In this document: positions 45,372 to 54,338 of the stretch, in pieces | How the letters are laid out: every line of letters begins with the position of its first letter | Position numbering within the stretch: the stretch's first letter is position 1 | NCBI GenBank assembly: GCA_038106445.1 | Contig: JAYODU010000001.1 | Coordinates: forward strand, 124,001 to 188,000 | Length of the DNA: 64,000 bases | Reading direction: 5' to 3' | From: Pseudemcibacter sp038106445 | GTDB lineage: Bacteria > Pseudomonadota > Alphaproteobacteria > Sphingomonadales > Emcibacteraceae | Notes under the pieces: model-generated | The model's input: only the letters and a program-made list of their open reading frames with translations | Database searches by the model: none | What the model was told of the DNA's origin: nothing | Made by a program: the position numbers and the translations under genes

Positions 45372-46647
45372 CAATATGTTCCGCAATCAGGATACCATCT
45401 TGATAGCCTTTGACAGTAGCATTTGCAATATGCCCAACTTCAGCATTACCCATCATTTTTACGGGTGCAAAATGTTCGCTGTGACCGATTACGGCCTTTT
45501 CATTTTTCATTTCTTTTTCGACAAGGATGCTGACCTGTTTTTCCAGCATTGATTTGAAAAGCTGATCAACTTTTTGTTCACCCAGAGCCCGCAATCGTCC
45601 GGCTCTTTCCTTACGTATACTCTTATCAAGCTGTGGCATGCGTGCGGCAGGTGTGCCCTCACGTTCGGAATATGGAAATACATGCAGATATGTAAGATGA
45701 CAATCATCAACAAGGGCCAGTGAATTTTGAAACATTTCTTCTGTTTCTGTGGGAAAGCCTGTGATTACATCGGCACCAAAAACCACATCGGGACGGGCCT
45801 CAAGCACACGGTTACAAAATTCAATTGAATCTTCACGTGTATGTCGGCGTTTCATGCGCTTTAAAATCATATTGTCGCCCGCTTGCAGTGATAAATGTAA
45901 ATGCGGCATCATCCTTTTATCACCCGTAATAATATCAAAAAGTGCGTCATCGGTTTCAATTGAATCAATCGAACTAAGGCGCAGCCTTTTTAAATCCGGT
46001 ACGTTTTTAAGAATTTTCTGACAAAGCGAACCAAGGGTTGGGTTCCCGGGAAGGTCGGGTCCGTATGATGTTATATCGACACCGGTGATAATGACTTCCT
46101 GATAACCATTACCCACAAGCCTCCTGATTTGACTGACGACTTCACCGGCAGGAACAGAACGGCTGTTGCCACGGCCGAAAGGGATAATGCAAAAAGTGCA
46201 GCGATGGTCACAGCCATTTTGTATCTGCACGAAGGCACGGGACCTTTCTTCATATCCGTCAATCAGCTGTGGTGCCGTTTCTTTAACCGACATAATATCA
46301 TTGACGGCTACACGTTCTGATTTTGAAATGCCAAAATCACGGTAACTGTCAGCGTTCAGCTTTTCCTGATTTCCCAGAATGTGATCAACTTCTTCCATAT
46401 CTGAAAACTGTTTCGGGTTAATTTGTGCAGCACATCCCGTTACGATGATATTAGCGTCAGGATTTTTCCGGCGCGTCCGTCGGATGGATTGTTTAGCCTG
46501 TCTTGTTGCTTCCGCTGTCACAGCACAGGTATTGAAAATAAAAGTGTTTTCAAGTCCTGCGTTCATGGCATGATTCTTTATCACCTCTGATTCATAAGTA
46601 TTGAGGCGGCAACCAAATGTCACGATTTTAGCATTACTGTCTGTCAT
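45364..46647 (-). CDS. mtaB: tRNA t6A37 methylthiotransferase MtaB
   Basis: A 427-residue radical-SAM enzyme that converts t6A to ms2t6A at tRNA position 37. The N-terminal MTTase domain has conserved Cys residues (FGCRLN, FNTCAVT and VTGCAAQ), and the radical-SAM cluster is CDHRCTFCIIPFGRGNSRS; a C-terminal TRAM domain follows. The NTCAVTAEATRQAKQSIRR string is typical of MtaB rather than MiaB. It is the first gene of a unit with ftsY and yciB. Confidence 0.94.
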   Translation of the reverse strand: MTDSNAKIVTFGCRLNTYESEVIKNHAMNAGLENTFIFNTCAVTAEATRQAKQSIRRTRRKNPDANIIVTGCAAQINPKQFSDMEEVDHILGNQEKLNADSYRDFGISKSERVAVNDIMSVKETAPQLIDGYEERSRAFVQIQNGCDHRCTFCIIPFGRGNSRSVPAGEVVSQIRRLVGNGYQEVIITGVDITSYGPDLPGNPTLGSLCQKILKNVPDLKRLRLSSIDSIETDDALFDIITGDKRMMPHLHLSLQAGDNMILKRMKRRHTREDSIEFCNRVLEARPDVVFGADVITGFPTETEEMFQNSLALVDDCHLTYLHVFPYSEREGTPAARMPQLDKSIRKERAGRLRALGEQKVDQLFKSMLEKQVSILVEKEMKNEKAVIGHSEHFAPVKMMGNAEVGHIANATVKGYQDGILIAEHIDD

Positions 46648-46686
46648 AGGCCTCTATATGCGCTGATTCTGGTGAATTGCCAACAT

Positions 46687-48132
46687 TTATCCGAAAATAA
46701 TAGGTACCAGCGAATAGCTGACGGCTGTTACGGCAAAGATTGCAAATAGATTTAATTGAAATCCGGCTGTCGCCATTTGGGGAATTGTAACTTCCCCACT
46801 TGAAAAAACCACGGCATTTGGACCGGTCGCAACAGGCAACATAAATGCGCAGCTCGCGGATATGGCAACCGGTACAAACAACATCATCGGATCAATGCCT
46901 GTAGCAACCGCAAGGGCCCCAAGAATGGGCAGCAACGTGGCCACTGTTGCCGTATTGCTTGTCAGTTCAGTCAGAAACACGACAAGTGTGGTCAGGATAA
47001 AGACTATGAAAATCAGATCCAATGTTCCAATGGCCCCCATTTCACTGCCGATCCAGACGGCAAGACCTGTTGCCTTAACGGCGGCAGCAAGGCTCAGTCC
47101 GCCACCAAAAAGCAGCAGTACACCCCATGGCAGTGTATTTGCCGTTTCCCAGTCAAGCAGTTTTGAATTTTTCGGGTCTGCCGCCCCGGAAGGGATCATG
47201 AACATTAATATCGCCCCGCCAATGGCGATGAGGGCATCACTAAGCCACGGCAGCATGCCAAGGTTGTTTTGAATAGGGGTTCTGAATACCCACATAAACG
47301 CGACAAAAGCAAAAGCCATTGCCATGCGTTTTTCCGGCACACTGATTGGACCCATATTATCCAGTTTCTGCTGCAGTATATCATGGGCGACCGAATTTTC
47401 AGAAAGATCAAATGGATGGGCAAGCTTCGTTAACACAAAACAGGCAATCGGCAGCATGATAAGCGTTGCTGGAACGCCAAACATCATCCAGGACAGAAAA
47501 CTTACCTCAATACCATAATTTTCCTTCATAAAAGCGATGACAAGCAGATTTGGAGGCGTTCCAATCGGCGTTCCGAAGCCGCCAATATTGGCACCATAGG
47601 CGATACCAAGAATAAGACATAACACAAACCCGATCGTTTTTGGACCTCTTTCAGGGACAATTTCACTTGCAAGCGAAATAGCAATCGGTACCATCATTAA
47701 TGTGCTAGCCGTGTTGCTTATCCACATTGAAATCATTGCTGTGACCGCCATAAATCCCCCTATCAGGGCGATTGGATTGTTTCCAACACGTACAAGCACA
47801 TTCAGTGCTATGCGGCGATGAAGTTTCCATTTAGCCAGACCGGTTGCCATGATGAAGCCGCCTAGAAGCAAAAGAATTGTTGGGGCAGCATAAGGTGAGG
47901 TTGCTTCGGCAATTGTAGCAATACCAAATGTCGGAAATAAAACAATGGGAAGCAGGGATGTAACGGGGACAGGTAACGCCTCGGAAGACCACCAGTAAGC
48001 GAGAAGCACGGTTACAGCAGCGACATGCCATGCTGCCTGCTCCATACCCTCCGGCGTAGGAAGAAAAATCATGATCGTGAAAAGCATCATGCCAATTAGC
48101 ATATTAGCGGTTTTTAGCCCGATTTTTTTCAC
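46687..48132 (-). CDS. DASS-family (SLC13) anion symporter
   Basis: A 481-residue inner-membrane protein with about 11-13 helices. The two SNT motifs of the family are present (MWISNTASTLMMVPIA and LTSNTATVATLLPILG), as is GTPIGTPPNLL. The family imports dicarboxylates or sulfate with sodium; the substrate cannot be set here, though C4-dicarboxylates fit the aspartate and succinate genes nearby. It is a single-gene unit. Confidence 0.92.
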   Translation of the reverse strand: MKKIGLKTANMLIGMMLFTIMIFLPTPEGMEQAAWHVAAVTVLLAYWWSSEALPVPVTSLLPIVLFPTFGIATIAEATSPYAAPTILLLLGGFIMATGLAKWKLHRRIALNVLVRVGNNPIALIGGFMAVTAMISMWISNTASTLMMVPIAISLASEIVPERGPKTIGFVLCLILGIAYGANIGGFGTPIGTPPNLLVIAFMKENYGIEVSFLSWMMFGVPATLIMLPIACFVLTKLAHPFDLSENSVAHDILQQKLDNMGPISVPEKRMAMAFAFVAFMWVFRTPIQNNLGMLPWLSDALIAIGGAILMFMIPSGAADPKNSKLLDWETANTLPWGVLLLFGGGLSLAAAVKATGLAVWIGSEMGAIGTLDLIFIVFILTTLVVFLTELTSNTATVATLLPILGALAVATGIDPMMLFVPVAISASCAFMLPVATGPNAVVFSSGEVTIPQMATAGFQLNLFAIFAVTAVSYSLVPIIFG

Positions 48133-48165
48133 CTCCCCTATACCCTTATTATAAAAGTAAAAATA

Positions 48166-48858
48166 TTAATACATATGTAGTACGAAGCTTAGCATTATGC
48201 GTGATGTCTTCGGCTTGAAAGTAAATTCATCCGTACCATCCAGATACACAGCATCATTAAATTTTGCACGGGTATATTCTATCCTTGCGGCGATATTTTC
48301 CATTATTGCTAATTCAACACCACCACCATACTGTAGCCCAGTCACACGCGTAATATAGTCAATGTTAGAATCATCCTTAACCCCGTTTGTCCCCAATGAT
48401 TTAATTGCAGCACCTGAATATCCTATCAAGCCATATACTAAAGCTTTATCTGAAACTGTAATGCCGCTACGCAGATTTATGTCGAAAGTGTTATTTTTCC
48501 AAATTCTGATGTCTGTTGTACCATCTGTAAATGTTGTACTGCCTTTATCAATTATAAATACGGCCTCTGCGCCAACATAGACTGGGCCATAATTAAGCCC
48601 GTATCCGGCAAGAATTCCACCACCCCAACTGTTTTTAGAACTTGACCCGGTAATTTCATTAAAATTACTGAGGCTGTCTTCTATCATCGCATCCCTGTAA
48701 AGGGCGGTTGAATCAAAAGTAGCCTTTGTGGCTGCAATCCCAACATAAAGTCCTTCAAAGGGGCTACCGTCTTCACCCGCAAATGCGCTTGAATAGCTTG
48801 CACAACATATAATTACTAATATTATGCGGATTGATTTTTTAAGCCGGTTTATTGTCAT
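48166..48858 (-). CDS. Outer-membrane beta-barrel protein (porin-like, OmpA/OprF-type)
   Basis: A 230-residue protein with a signal peptide (MTINRLKKSIRIILVIICC then SAFA) and alternating-hydrophobicity strands consistent with an eight-stranded barrel: GLYVGIAATKATF, WGGGILAGYGLNYGPVYVGAEA, ALVYGLIGYSG, LQYGGGVELAIMENIAARIEYTRA. It ends in MLSFVLHMY, an acceptable barrel C-terminus. The ATG at 48858 is chosen over a GTG at 48873 because it gives the cleaner signal peptide. Function beyond membrane structure is unknown. Confidence 0.8.
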   Translation of the reverse strand: MTINRLKKSIRIILVIICCASYSSAFAGEDGSPFEGLYVGIAATKATFDSTALYRDAMIEDSLSNFNEITGSSSKNSWGGGILAGYGLNYGPVYVGAEAVFIIDKGSTTFTDGTTDIRIWKNNTFDINLRSGITVSDKALVYGLIGYSGAAIKSLGTNGVKDDSNIDYITRVTGLQYGGGVELAIMENIAARIEYTRAKFNDAVYLDGTDEFTFKPKTSRIMLSFVLHMY

Positions 48859-48938
48859 TAGGTCATAATCCACTTATTTTTATACTTCAAAATTAATGCA
48901 CACATATTACATTTTTTGAACTGGCCGTAAACAAGAAC

Positions 48939-48967
48939 TTGACTCTTGTTTAGTTTATCCATATTTT
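48939..48967 (+). promoter_or_regulatory. Candidate ffh promoter
   Basis: TTGACT (48939-48944), a 17-base spacer and TATTTT (48962-48967). It would start a leader of about 140 bases that contains the hairpin at 49013-49042. Confidence 0.4.
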
Positions 48968-49012
48968 CCGGCCATTCACCATGGATGTGTATAACATGTG
49001 TCCAAGGATACC

Positions 49013-49042
49013 CACCAGTCAGCGAAGGTTCGCCCACTGGTG
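49013..49042 (+). repeat. Hairpin in the ffh leader
   Basis: CACCAGT (49013-49019) pairs with ACTGGTG (49036-49042), and inside it CGAA pairs with TTCG around a two-base loop, leaving a symmetric three-by-three internal bulge. No T-run follows, so it is not a terminator. It may be a leader RNA element or an operator. Confidence 0.5.
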
Positions 49043-49115
49043 TATTTGTGTTATGAAAAATTCATGTGGCTAAATTGTGGTCTGATGAGTGGCAACAAGG
49101 AATTAAGAGAGCGAT

Positions 49116-50480
49116 ATGTTCGATAGTTTAAGTGATAAACTTGGCGGAATATTTGACAAGCTGAAAAGACGTGGTGCGCTAAGCGAATCTCATGTGGATG
49201 AAGCGATGCGTGAAGTACGTCTGGCATTGCTAGAGGCTGACGTCGCCCTACCTGTTGTAAAGGACTTTATCAAAAAAGTAAAAGAAGCAGCCGTTGGTCA
49301 GCAAGTTGTCAAATCGGTAACACCTGGTCAGATGGTCGTGAAGATTGTAAATGACCAGCTGGTTGAAATGCTGGGTGGGGATGCCAAGACAATTGATCTG
49401 GCGGCTCCGGCCCCTGTTCCCATGTTGATGGTTGGTCTTCAGGGTTCCGGTAAAACCACAACAACGGCCAAGATCGCCAAACGACTTAAAGAAAAAGAAA
49501 AGAAAAAAGTTCTGATGGCATCCCTTGACGTTCAACGTCCTGCTGCGATGGAACAACTTGAAATTCTTGGCAGACAAATAGACGTACCTACGCTGCCGAT
49601 CATCCCAGGGCAAATGCCTGTTGATATTGCCAAGCGCGCACTTACAGCCGCCAGACTTCAGGGCTTTGATGTTGTAATGCTTGATACCGCTGGTCGTCTG
49701 CATGTTGATCAGGCTCTTATGGCAGAAGTAGCTGCTGTTCGTAATGCGGTTAATCCGCACGAGACACTTTTAGTGGTGGACGCACTTACTGGCCAGGACG
49801 CCGTAAATGTTGCAGAAAAATTTGGGGATCAGATTGGTGTGACTGGTGTGGTTCTAACCCGTATGGACGGTGACGGACGTGGTGGTGCTGCCTTAAGTAT
49901 GCGTGCGGTAACAGGTAAGCCGATCAAGCTTGTTGGTGTCGGTGAAAAAATTGATGATCTGGAAGAATTTCATCCGGAACGTGTTGCAAGTCGTATCCTG
50001 GGTATGGGCGATGTGGTTTCCCTTGTTGAAAAAGCAGCGGAGACAATAGAGGCTGAAGAAGCCGAACGCATGATGAAAAGAATGAAGAAGGGGATGTTTG
50101 ATTTTGACGATCTTCGGTCCCAGCTTCGACAAATGAAAAAAATTGGTGGTATGGGTAGCATACTCGGTATGCTGCCGGGCCTTGGCAAAATGCAAAAACA
50201 AATGGCTGCTGCCAATATTGATGACAGTATTCTTGGGCGTCAGGAAGCAATTATCAACAGCATGACACCAAAGGAAAGAACAAACCCGCGTCTGATGAAT
50301 GCATCACGCAAGAAGCGAATTGCAGCAGGTGCCGGTGTTTCCGTTCAGGAAGTCAATAAGCTGATGAAAATGCAGAAACAGATGGCAACCATGATGAAGA
50401 AATTAGGCAAAAAAGGGGGGCGTATGCCGCTCCCTGGACAATTGCCACCAGGAATGGAAGGTTTGCTTCCCAAAAAATAA
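49116..50480 (+). CDS. ffh: Signal recognition particle protein Ffh
   Basis: A 454-residue SRP GTPase that binds signal sequences and 4.5S RNA. The N domain is followed by the G domain with GLQGSGKTTTTAKIA (107-121), DTAGRLHVDQALM and TRMDGDGRGGAALS. The Met-rich M domain (about 300-454) ends PPGMEGLLPKK. It is the SRP counterpart of FtsY in this window and probably the first gene of a unit with rpsP, rimM, trmD and rplS. No 4.5S RNA was seen nearby. Confidence 0.97.
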   Translation: MFDSLSDKLGGIFDKLKRRGALSESHVDEAMREVRLALLEADVALPVVKDFIKKVKEAAVGQQVVKSVTPGQMVVKIVNDQLVEMLGGDAKTIDLAAPAPVPMLMVGLQGSGKTTTTAKIAKRLKEKEKKKVLMASLDVQRPAAMEQLEILGRQIDVPTLPIIPGQMPVDIAKRALTAARLQGFDVVMLDTAGRLHVDQALMAEVAAVRNAVNPHETLLVVDALTGQDAVNVAEKFGDQIGVTGVVLTRMDGDGRGGAALSMRAVTGKPIKLVGVGEKIDDLEEFHPERVASRILGMGDVVSLVEKAAETIEAEEAERMMKRMKKGMFDFDDLRSQLRQMKKIGGMGSILGMLPGLGKMQKQMAAANIDDSILGRQEAIINSMTPKERTNPRLMNASRKKRIAAGAGVSVQEVNKLMKMQKQMATMMKKLGKKGGRMPLPGQLPPGMEGLLPKK

Positions 50481-50532
50481 GCAAATCATCTACGTAAATT
50501 AACCGATTTAAGTAAGCTAAAAGGAAAATTAA

Positions 50533-51054
50533 ATGGCTGTTAAAATAAGACTTGCACGTGGTGGTGCAAAAAAACGTCCTTACTACCGTGTTGTTGTTGC
50601 GGACTCACGCGCTAAACGCGACGGTAAGTATATTGAAAAAGTGGGTACACATAATCCACTGCTTCCAAAAGATCACGCTGACCGTATTAAGCTTGATTTG
50701 GAACGCATCGAATACTGGCTAGGTCAAGGTGCGCAGCCAACTGACCGTGTTGCCCGTTTTCTGGATGCTGCCGGTGTGTTAAAGCGCGAAGTACGTAATA
50801 ATCCAATTAAAGGAAAGCCCGGTGCAAAAGCATTGGAGCGTATTGAAGAGCAAAAGGAAAAAGCAGAAGCTGCTGCAGCCGCAGCTGCAGAAGCTGAAGA
50901 AGCCGCAAATGCTGAAACTGAAGAAGTAGTAGAAGCACCGACTGAAGAAGCTACAGCTGAAGAGGCTCCTGTTGAAGAAGCCCCTGCGGAAGAAGTGCCT
51001 GTTGAAGATGCCGCAGCTGAAGAAGCAACCGAAGAAGAGAAAAAAGAAGCCTAA
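50533..51054 (+). CDS. rpsP: 30S ribosomal protein S16 with long Ala/Glu-rich tail
   Basis: A 173-residue protein. The first about 85 residues are the whole S16 fold (MAVKIRLARGGAKKRPYYRVVVADSRAKRDGKYIEKVG). After about 105 there is an extra tail of about 65 residues of low complexity, with repeats built from Glu, Ala, Pro and Val (VEEAPAEE). Other alphaproteobacteria have acidic S16 tails of various lengths; their role is not known. It follows ffh by 52 bases and precedes rimM by three. Confidence 0.97.
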   Translation: MAVKIRLARGGAKKRPYYRVVVADSRAKRDGKYIEKVGTHNPLLPKDHADRIKLDLERIEYWLGQGAQPTDRVARFLDAAGVLKREVRNNPIKGKPGAKALERIEEQKEKAEAAAAAAAEAEEAANAETEEVVEAPTEEATAEEAPVEEAPAEEVPVEDAAAEEATEEEKKEA

Positions 51055-51057
51055 TCC

Positions 51058-51654
51058 ATGAAGGCGGCTGCCCCGAAACATAGCAGTGCAGAACAGAAGC
51101 ATCTGATTTGTCTTGGTGCGATATTTGGCTCTGCTGGTATAAAAGGGGCAGTACGGGTGAAAGTTTTTGCACAGGATATCAAATCAATAACCAATTATGG
51201 CCCGGTGATCATAGTTGGACCGGAATTTCCGGATGGAAAACGATTTGATGTTGAAGTTCTTCATAATGTGAAAGGTGGCGTTGCTGCAAAGCTTAAGGGC
51301 GTTAATGACCGCAACATGGCTGACGCTCTTAAAGGGTCCGAACTTTATATTGAAAGATCAGAATTGCCGGAGATTGAAGAAGAAGGTGGTTTCTACTTTG
51401 AGGATCTGATCGGACTAGAGGCCAGGGATCGAGAAGGTAATTTTTTTGGTACTGTCGATGGTGTGTTTAATTTTGGTGCGGGCGATATTATTGAAGTGAT
51501 GCTGGAATTTGAGAAAGGAAAACGCATGTATCCTTTTTCAAATAAGGTGGTTCCCGAGGTGAATTTAGAAGCTGGATATCTTGTGATAAATCGTGACGCT
51601 TTTGAGGAAACTGAGCAGGACTTCCAGAAGGATAAAAAAGATAAAAAGGGCTAA
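51058..51654 (+). CDS. rimM: 16S rRNA processing protein RimM
   Basis: A 198-residue 30S-assembly factor that binds S19. The N-terminal beta-barrel (CLGAIFGSAGIKGAVRVKVFAQ) and the PRC-barrel (GFYFEDLIGLEARD to PEVNLEAGYLVI) are present, with a lysine-rich tail. It lies three bases after rpsP and five before trmD, the usual order in Proteobacteria. Confidence 0.95.
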   Translation: MKAAAPKHSSAEQKHLICLGAIFGSAGIKGAVRVKVFAQDIKSITNYGPVIIVGPEFPDGKRFDVEVLHNVKGGVAAKLKGVNDRNMADALKGSELYIERSELPEIEEEGGFYFEDLIGLEARDREGNFFGTVDGVFNFGAGDIIEVMLEFEKGKRMYPFSNKVVPEVNLEAGYLVINRDAFEETEQDFQKDKKDKKG

Positions 51655-51659
51655 GAAAT

Positions 51660-52382
51660 ATGTGGCATGCGCAAATCCTGACCCTTTTTCCGGAAATGTT
51701 TCCTGGCCCTTTGGGTCTATCCCTCGCGGGGAAGGCGCTGGAAAATAGATTATGGAGCATGGATGTGATGCAAATTCGCGACCATGCGTTGGATAAGCAT
51801 CGAAGTGTGGATGATACGCCAGCAGGTGGCGGTCCGGGAATGGTGATGCGGGCGGATGTCATGGGGCGTGCTATTGATGCGGCAATAGCAAAGAGAGAGG
51901 AAAATTCAAGCGGTGAAGACTGGCCGCTAGTTTATTTATCACCGCGAGGCAGAAGACTCGATCAGAAAATGGTTCAGGAATTTGCAAGGAAAGGTGGAAT
52001 AACGCTTATTTGTGGCAGATTTGAGGGCCTTGATGAGCGAGTGCTGGAAAAACGTAAAATAGAGGAAGTTTCTCTGGGAGATTTTATACTTTCCGGTGGC
52101 GAAATAGCGGCAATGATGCTGATGGATGCTGTCGTGCGGCTAATACCGGGTGTGATTGGTGAACCGGATACATTGTTGGAAGAAAGTTTTACAAGCGGGC
52201 TTTTAGAGTATCCGCAATATACCAGACCACAAGTGTGGGAAGGTGAAGAAATACCGGATGTTCTGACCTCAGGCCATCACGGAAAAATCAGAGAATGGCG
52301 TCAGGAGCGTTCTGAAAAACTGACTAAAGAAAGACGTCCGGACCTTTGGAAAGAATATAGTCGCAATAAAAGTGACAATTGA
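51660..52382 (+). CDS. trmD: tRNA (guanine-N1)-methyltransferase TrmD
   Basis: A 240-residue enzyme that makes m1G37 in tRNAs with a G at position 36, which protects the reading frame. WHAQILTLFPEMFPGPLGLSLAGKALE, DDTPAGGGPGMVMR, LICGRFEGLDERVLE and the knot motif EVSLGDFILSGGEIAAMMLMDAVVRLIPG identify it. It ends in a basic, charged tail typical of the family. It precedes rplS by 55 bases. Confidence 0.97.
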   Translation: MWHAQILTLFPEMFPGPLGLSLAGKALENRLWSMDVMQIRDHALDKHRSVDDTPAGGGPGMVMRADVMGRAIDAAIAKREENSSGEDWPLVYLSPRGRRLDQKMVQEFARKGGITLICGRFEGLDERVLEKRKIEEVSLGDFILSGGEIAAMMLMDAVVRLIPGVIGEPDTLLEESFTSGLLEYPQYTRPQVWEGEEIPDVLTSGHHGKIREWRQERSEKLTKERRPDLWKEYSRNKSDN

Positions 52383-52437
52383 TATTGAAATATGGCTCAA
52401 ACTTGTATAAAAGGGCCGCCGTATAAGGAAAAAAGTT

Positions 52438-52818
52438 ATGAACATAATTGAAAAATTTGAAAATGAGCAAATGGCTCAACTCACAGAAGGCAAATCTATT
52501 CCTGAATTTGCCCCAGGTGATACCGTAAAGGTCAATGTGAAGGTTGTTGAAGGCGCTCGCGAGCGTATCCAGGCTTACGAAGGCGTATGTATTGCGCGTA
52601 CGAATCGTGCTCTGAACAGTTCATTCACAGTACGCAAAATTTCCTATGGTGAAGGAGTGGAACGTGTATTTCCGCTATATTCCCCGAATGTGGACAGCAT
52701 TGAAGTGATTCGCCGTGGTAAAGTGCGTCGCGCGAAACTCTACTATCTTCGTGGCCTGCGTGGTAAAAAAGCCCGTATTGCTGAAAAAACGGATTGGCAC
52801 AAGAAGTCTGAGAATTAA
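52438..52818 (+). CDS. rplS: 50S ribosomal protein L19
   Basis: A 126-residue protein of the interface of the two subunits. FAPGDTVKVNVKVVEGARERIQAYEGVCIAR and RRGKVRRAKLYYLRGLRGKKARIAE are family blocks. It ends the ribosomal-protein unit, before the hairpin series at 52842-52902. Confidence 0.97.
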   Translation: MNIIEKFENEQMAQLTEGKSIPEFAPGDTVKVNVKVVEGARERIQAYEGVCIARTNRALNSSFTVRKISYGEGVERVFPLYSPNVDSIEVIRRGKVRRAKLYYLRGLRGKKARIAEKTDWHKKSEN

Positions 52819-52841
52819 GACCTGACCGTCTATATAATTTT

Positions 52842-52902
52842 GAGGCTTCATATCAAGGGCCTCTGGCAAAATGAGGCTCGGGAAACGGGGCCTCATTTTT
52901 TT
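52842..52902 (+). terminator. Terminator with competing hairpins between rplS and leuC
   Basis: The terminator is ATGAGGCTC (52871-52879) pairing with the GGGGCCTCAT arm (52887-52896), then seven T. Upstream, GAGGC (52842-52846) can pair with GCCTC (52859-52863), and that same GCCTC can pair instead with GAGGC (52873-52877), which would break the terminator. This is the layout of an attenuator (1:2 and 3:4 against 2:3). No leucine-rich leader peptide is seen ahead of it. Confidence 0.6.
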
Positions 52903-52933
52903 GTTTCGGCGTGTAAAATATAAGGAAAACATA

Positions 52934-54337
52934 ATGACAAGTCCGCGCACATTATACGATAAAATCTGGGACAGCCATGTTGTTGAAGAACAACAAAGCG
53001 GTAACAGCCTTATCTATATCGATCGCCATATCATTCATGAGGTAACAAGCCCGCAGGCGTTTGAAGGACTGAGGATGGCTGGACGGTCGCTGCGCAGAAA
53101 AGATACCATTATTGCGGTGCCGGACCATAATGTACCGACGACCCCTGATCGGGCGACACGGATTGACAGTATTGAATCAAAAAATCAACTTGATGCGCTT
53201 GAACGTAATGTAAAAGAATTTGATGTGGAATATATTCCGATGCTTGATGTACGTCAGGGGATTGTTCACATCGTCGGGCCGGAACAGGGTTTTACATTAC
53301 CCGGAACAACAGTTGTATGTGGTGACAGTCACACTTCCACACATGGTGCTTTTGGCGCACTGGCTTTTGGTATTGGTACATCCGAAGTTGAACATGCCAT
53401 GGCGACACAGACCCTTATTTTAAAGCGCGCAAAAAATTTGCGAATTGATGTCAGCGGCAAACTTGGTATCGGTGTAACGCCCAAGGATGTTGCGCTTGCC
53501 ATTATCGGAAAAATCGGAACAGCTGGCGGTACCGGCCATGTCATTGAATTTACCGGTTCCACATTTGAAAATATGTCCATGGAAGGGCGCATGACCGTTT
53601 GCAACATGGCAATTGAAGGCGGGGCCCGTGCGGGCCTTGTCGCGCCTGATGAAAAAACATACGAATATGTAAAAGGAAAACCAAAAGCGCCCAAGGGCGG
53701 CCAGTTTGAAATGGCTGTAAATTACTGGAACAGCTTAAAAACTGATCCGGGCGCAAAATATGATAAGGAAGTCTTTATCGATGCGGCGGATATCGTTCCG
53801 CAGGTCACATGGGGCACCAGCCCGGAAGACGTACTTCCCATTACAGGAAATGTTCCAAGTCCCGCTGATGCCGAGAATGCTGATCATAAAGCAGCTATCG
53901 AACGTGCGCTGAATTATATGGGACTTGAGGCGGGTACCAAGTTAACAGATATAAAAGTCGATAAGGTTTTTATCGGGTCATGCACAAACAGCCGTATTGA
54001 AGATATGCGTGCCGTGGCGGAAGTTGCAAAAGGACGAAAAGTATCCGTGAAGGAAGCACTGATCGTACCGGGTAGCGGGCTGGTAAAACGTCAGGCAGAA
54101 GAAGAAGGTCTTGATAAAATTTTCATTGAAGCGGGTTTTGACTGGCGTGAACCGGGATGTTCCATGTGTCTGGCGATGAATGCCGACAAATTAGAGCCGG
54201 GTGAACGCTGCGCGTCCACATCAAACCGTAATTTTGAAGGTCGTCAGGGGCCCAAAAGCCGTACACACCTTGTCAGTCCGGCGATGGCAGCCGCCGCCGC
54301 GATTACGGGGCATCTGACCGATATAAGGGAGCTTTAA
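52934..54337 (+). CDS. leuC: 3-isopropylmalate dehydratase, large subunit
   Basis: A 467-residue 4Fe-4S enzyme of leucine synthesis. The start at 52934 follows AAGGA by about eight bases; an in-frame ATG at 52871 sits inside the terminator stem. The cluster cysteines lie in FIGSCTNSRIEDM and GCSMCLAMN, and VCGDSHTSTHGAFGALAFGIGTSEVEHAMATQ is typical of LeuC. It works as a heterodimer with LeuD, one base downstream. Confidence 0.95.
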   Translation: MTSPRTLYDKIWDSHVVEEQQSGNSLIYIDRHIIHEVTSPQAFEGLRMAGRSLRRKDTIIAVPDHNVPTTPDRATRIDSIESKNQLDALERNVKEFDVEYIPMLDVRQGIVHIVGPEQGFTLPGTTVVCGDSHTSTHGAFGALAFGIGTSEVEHAMATQTLILKRAKNLRIDVSGKLGIGVTPKDVALAIIGKIGTAGGTGHVIEFTGSTFENMSMEGRMTVCNMAIEGGARAGLVAPDEKTYEYVKGKPKAPKGGQFEMAVNYWNSLKTDPGAKYDKEVFIDAADIVPQVTWGTSPEDVLPITGNVPSPADAENADHKAAIERALNYMGLEAGTKLTDIKVDKVFIGSCTNSRIEDMRAVAEVAKGRKVSVKEALIVPGSGLVKRQAEEEGLDKIFIEAGFDWREPGCSMCLAMNADKLEPGERCASTSNRNFEGRQGPKSRTHLVSPAMAAAAAITGHLTDIREL

Positions 54338-54338
54338 A

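Noticed and set aside
52871..52933. In-frame ATG extension of leuC with several leucine codons, as a leader peptide
   Set aside because: It is in frame with leuC, lacks a ribosome binding site and lies within the terminator stem, so it cannot act as a classical leader peptide.
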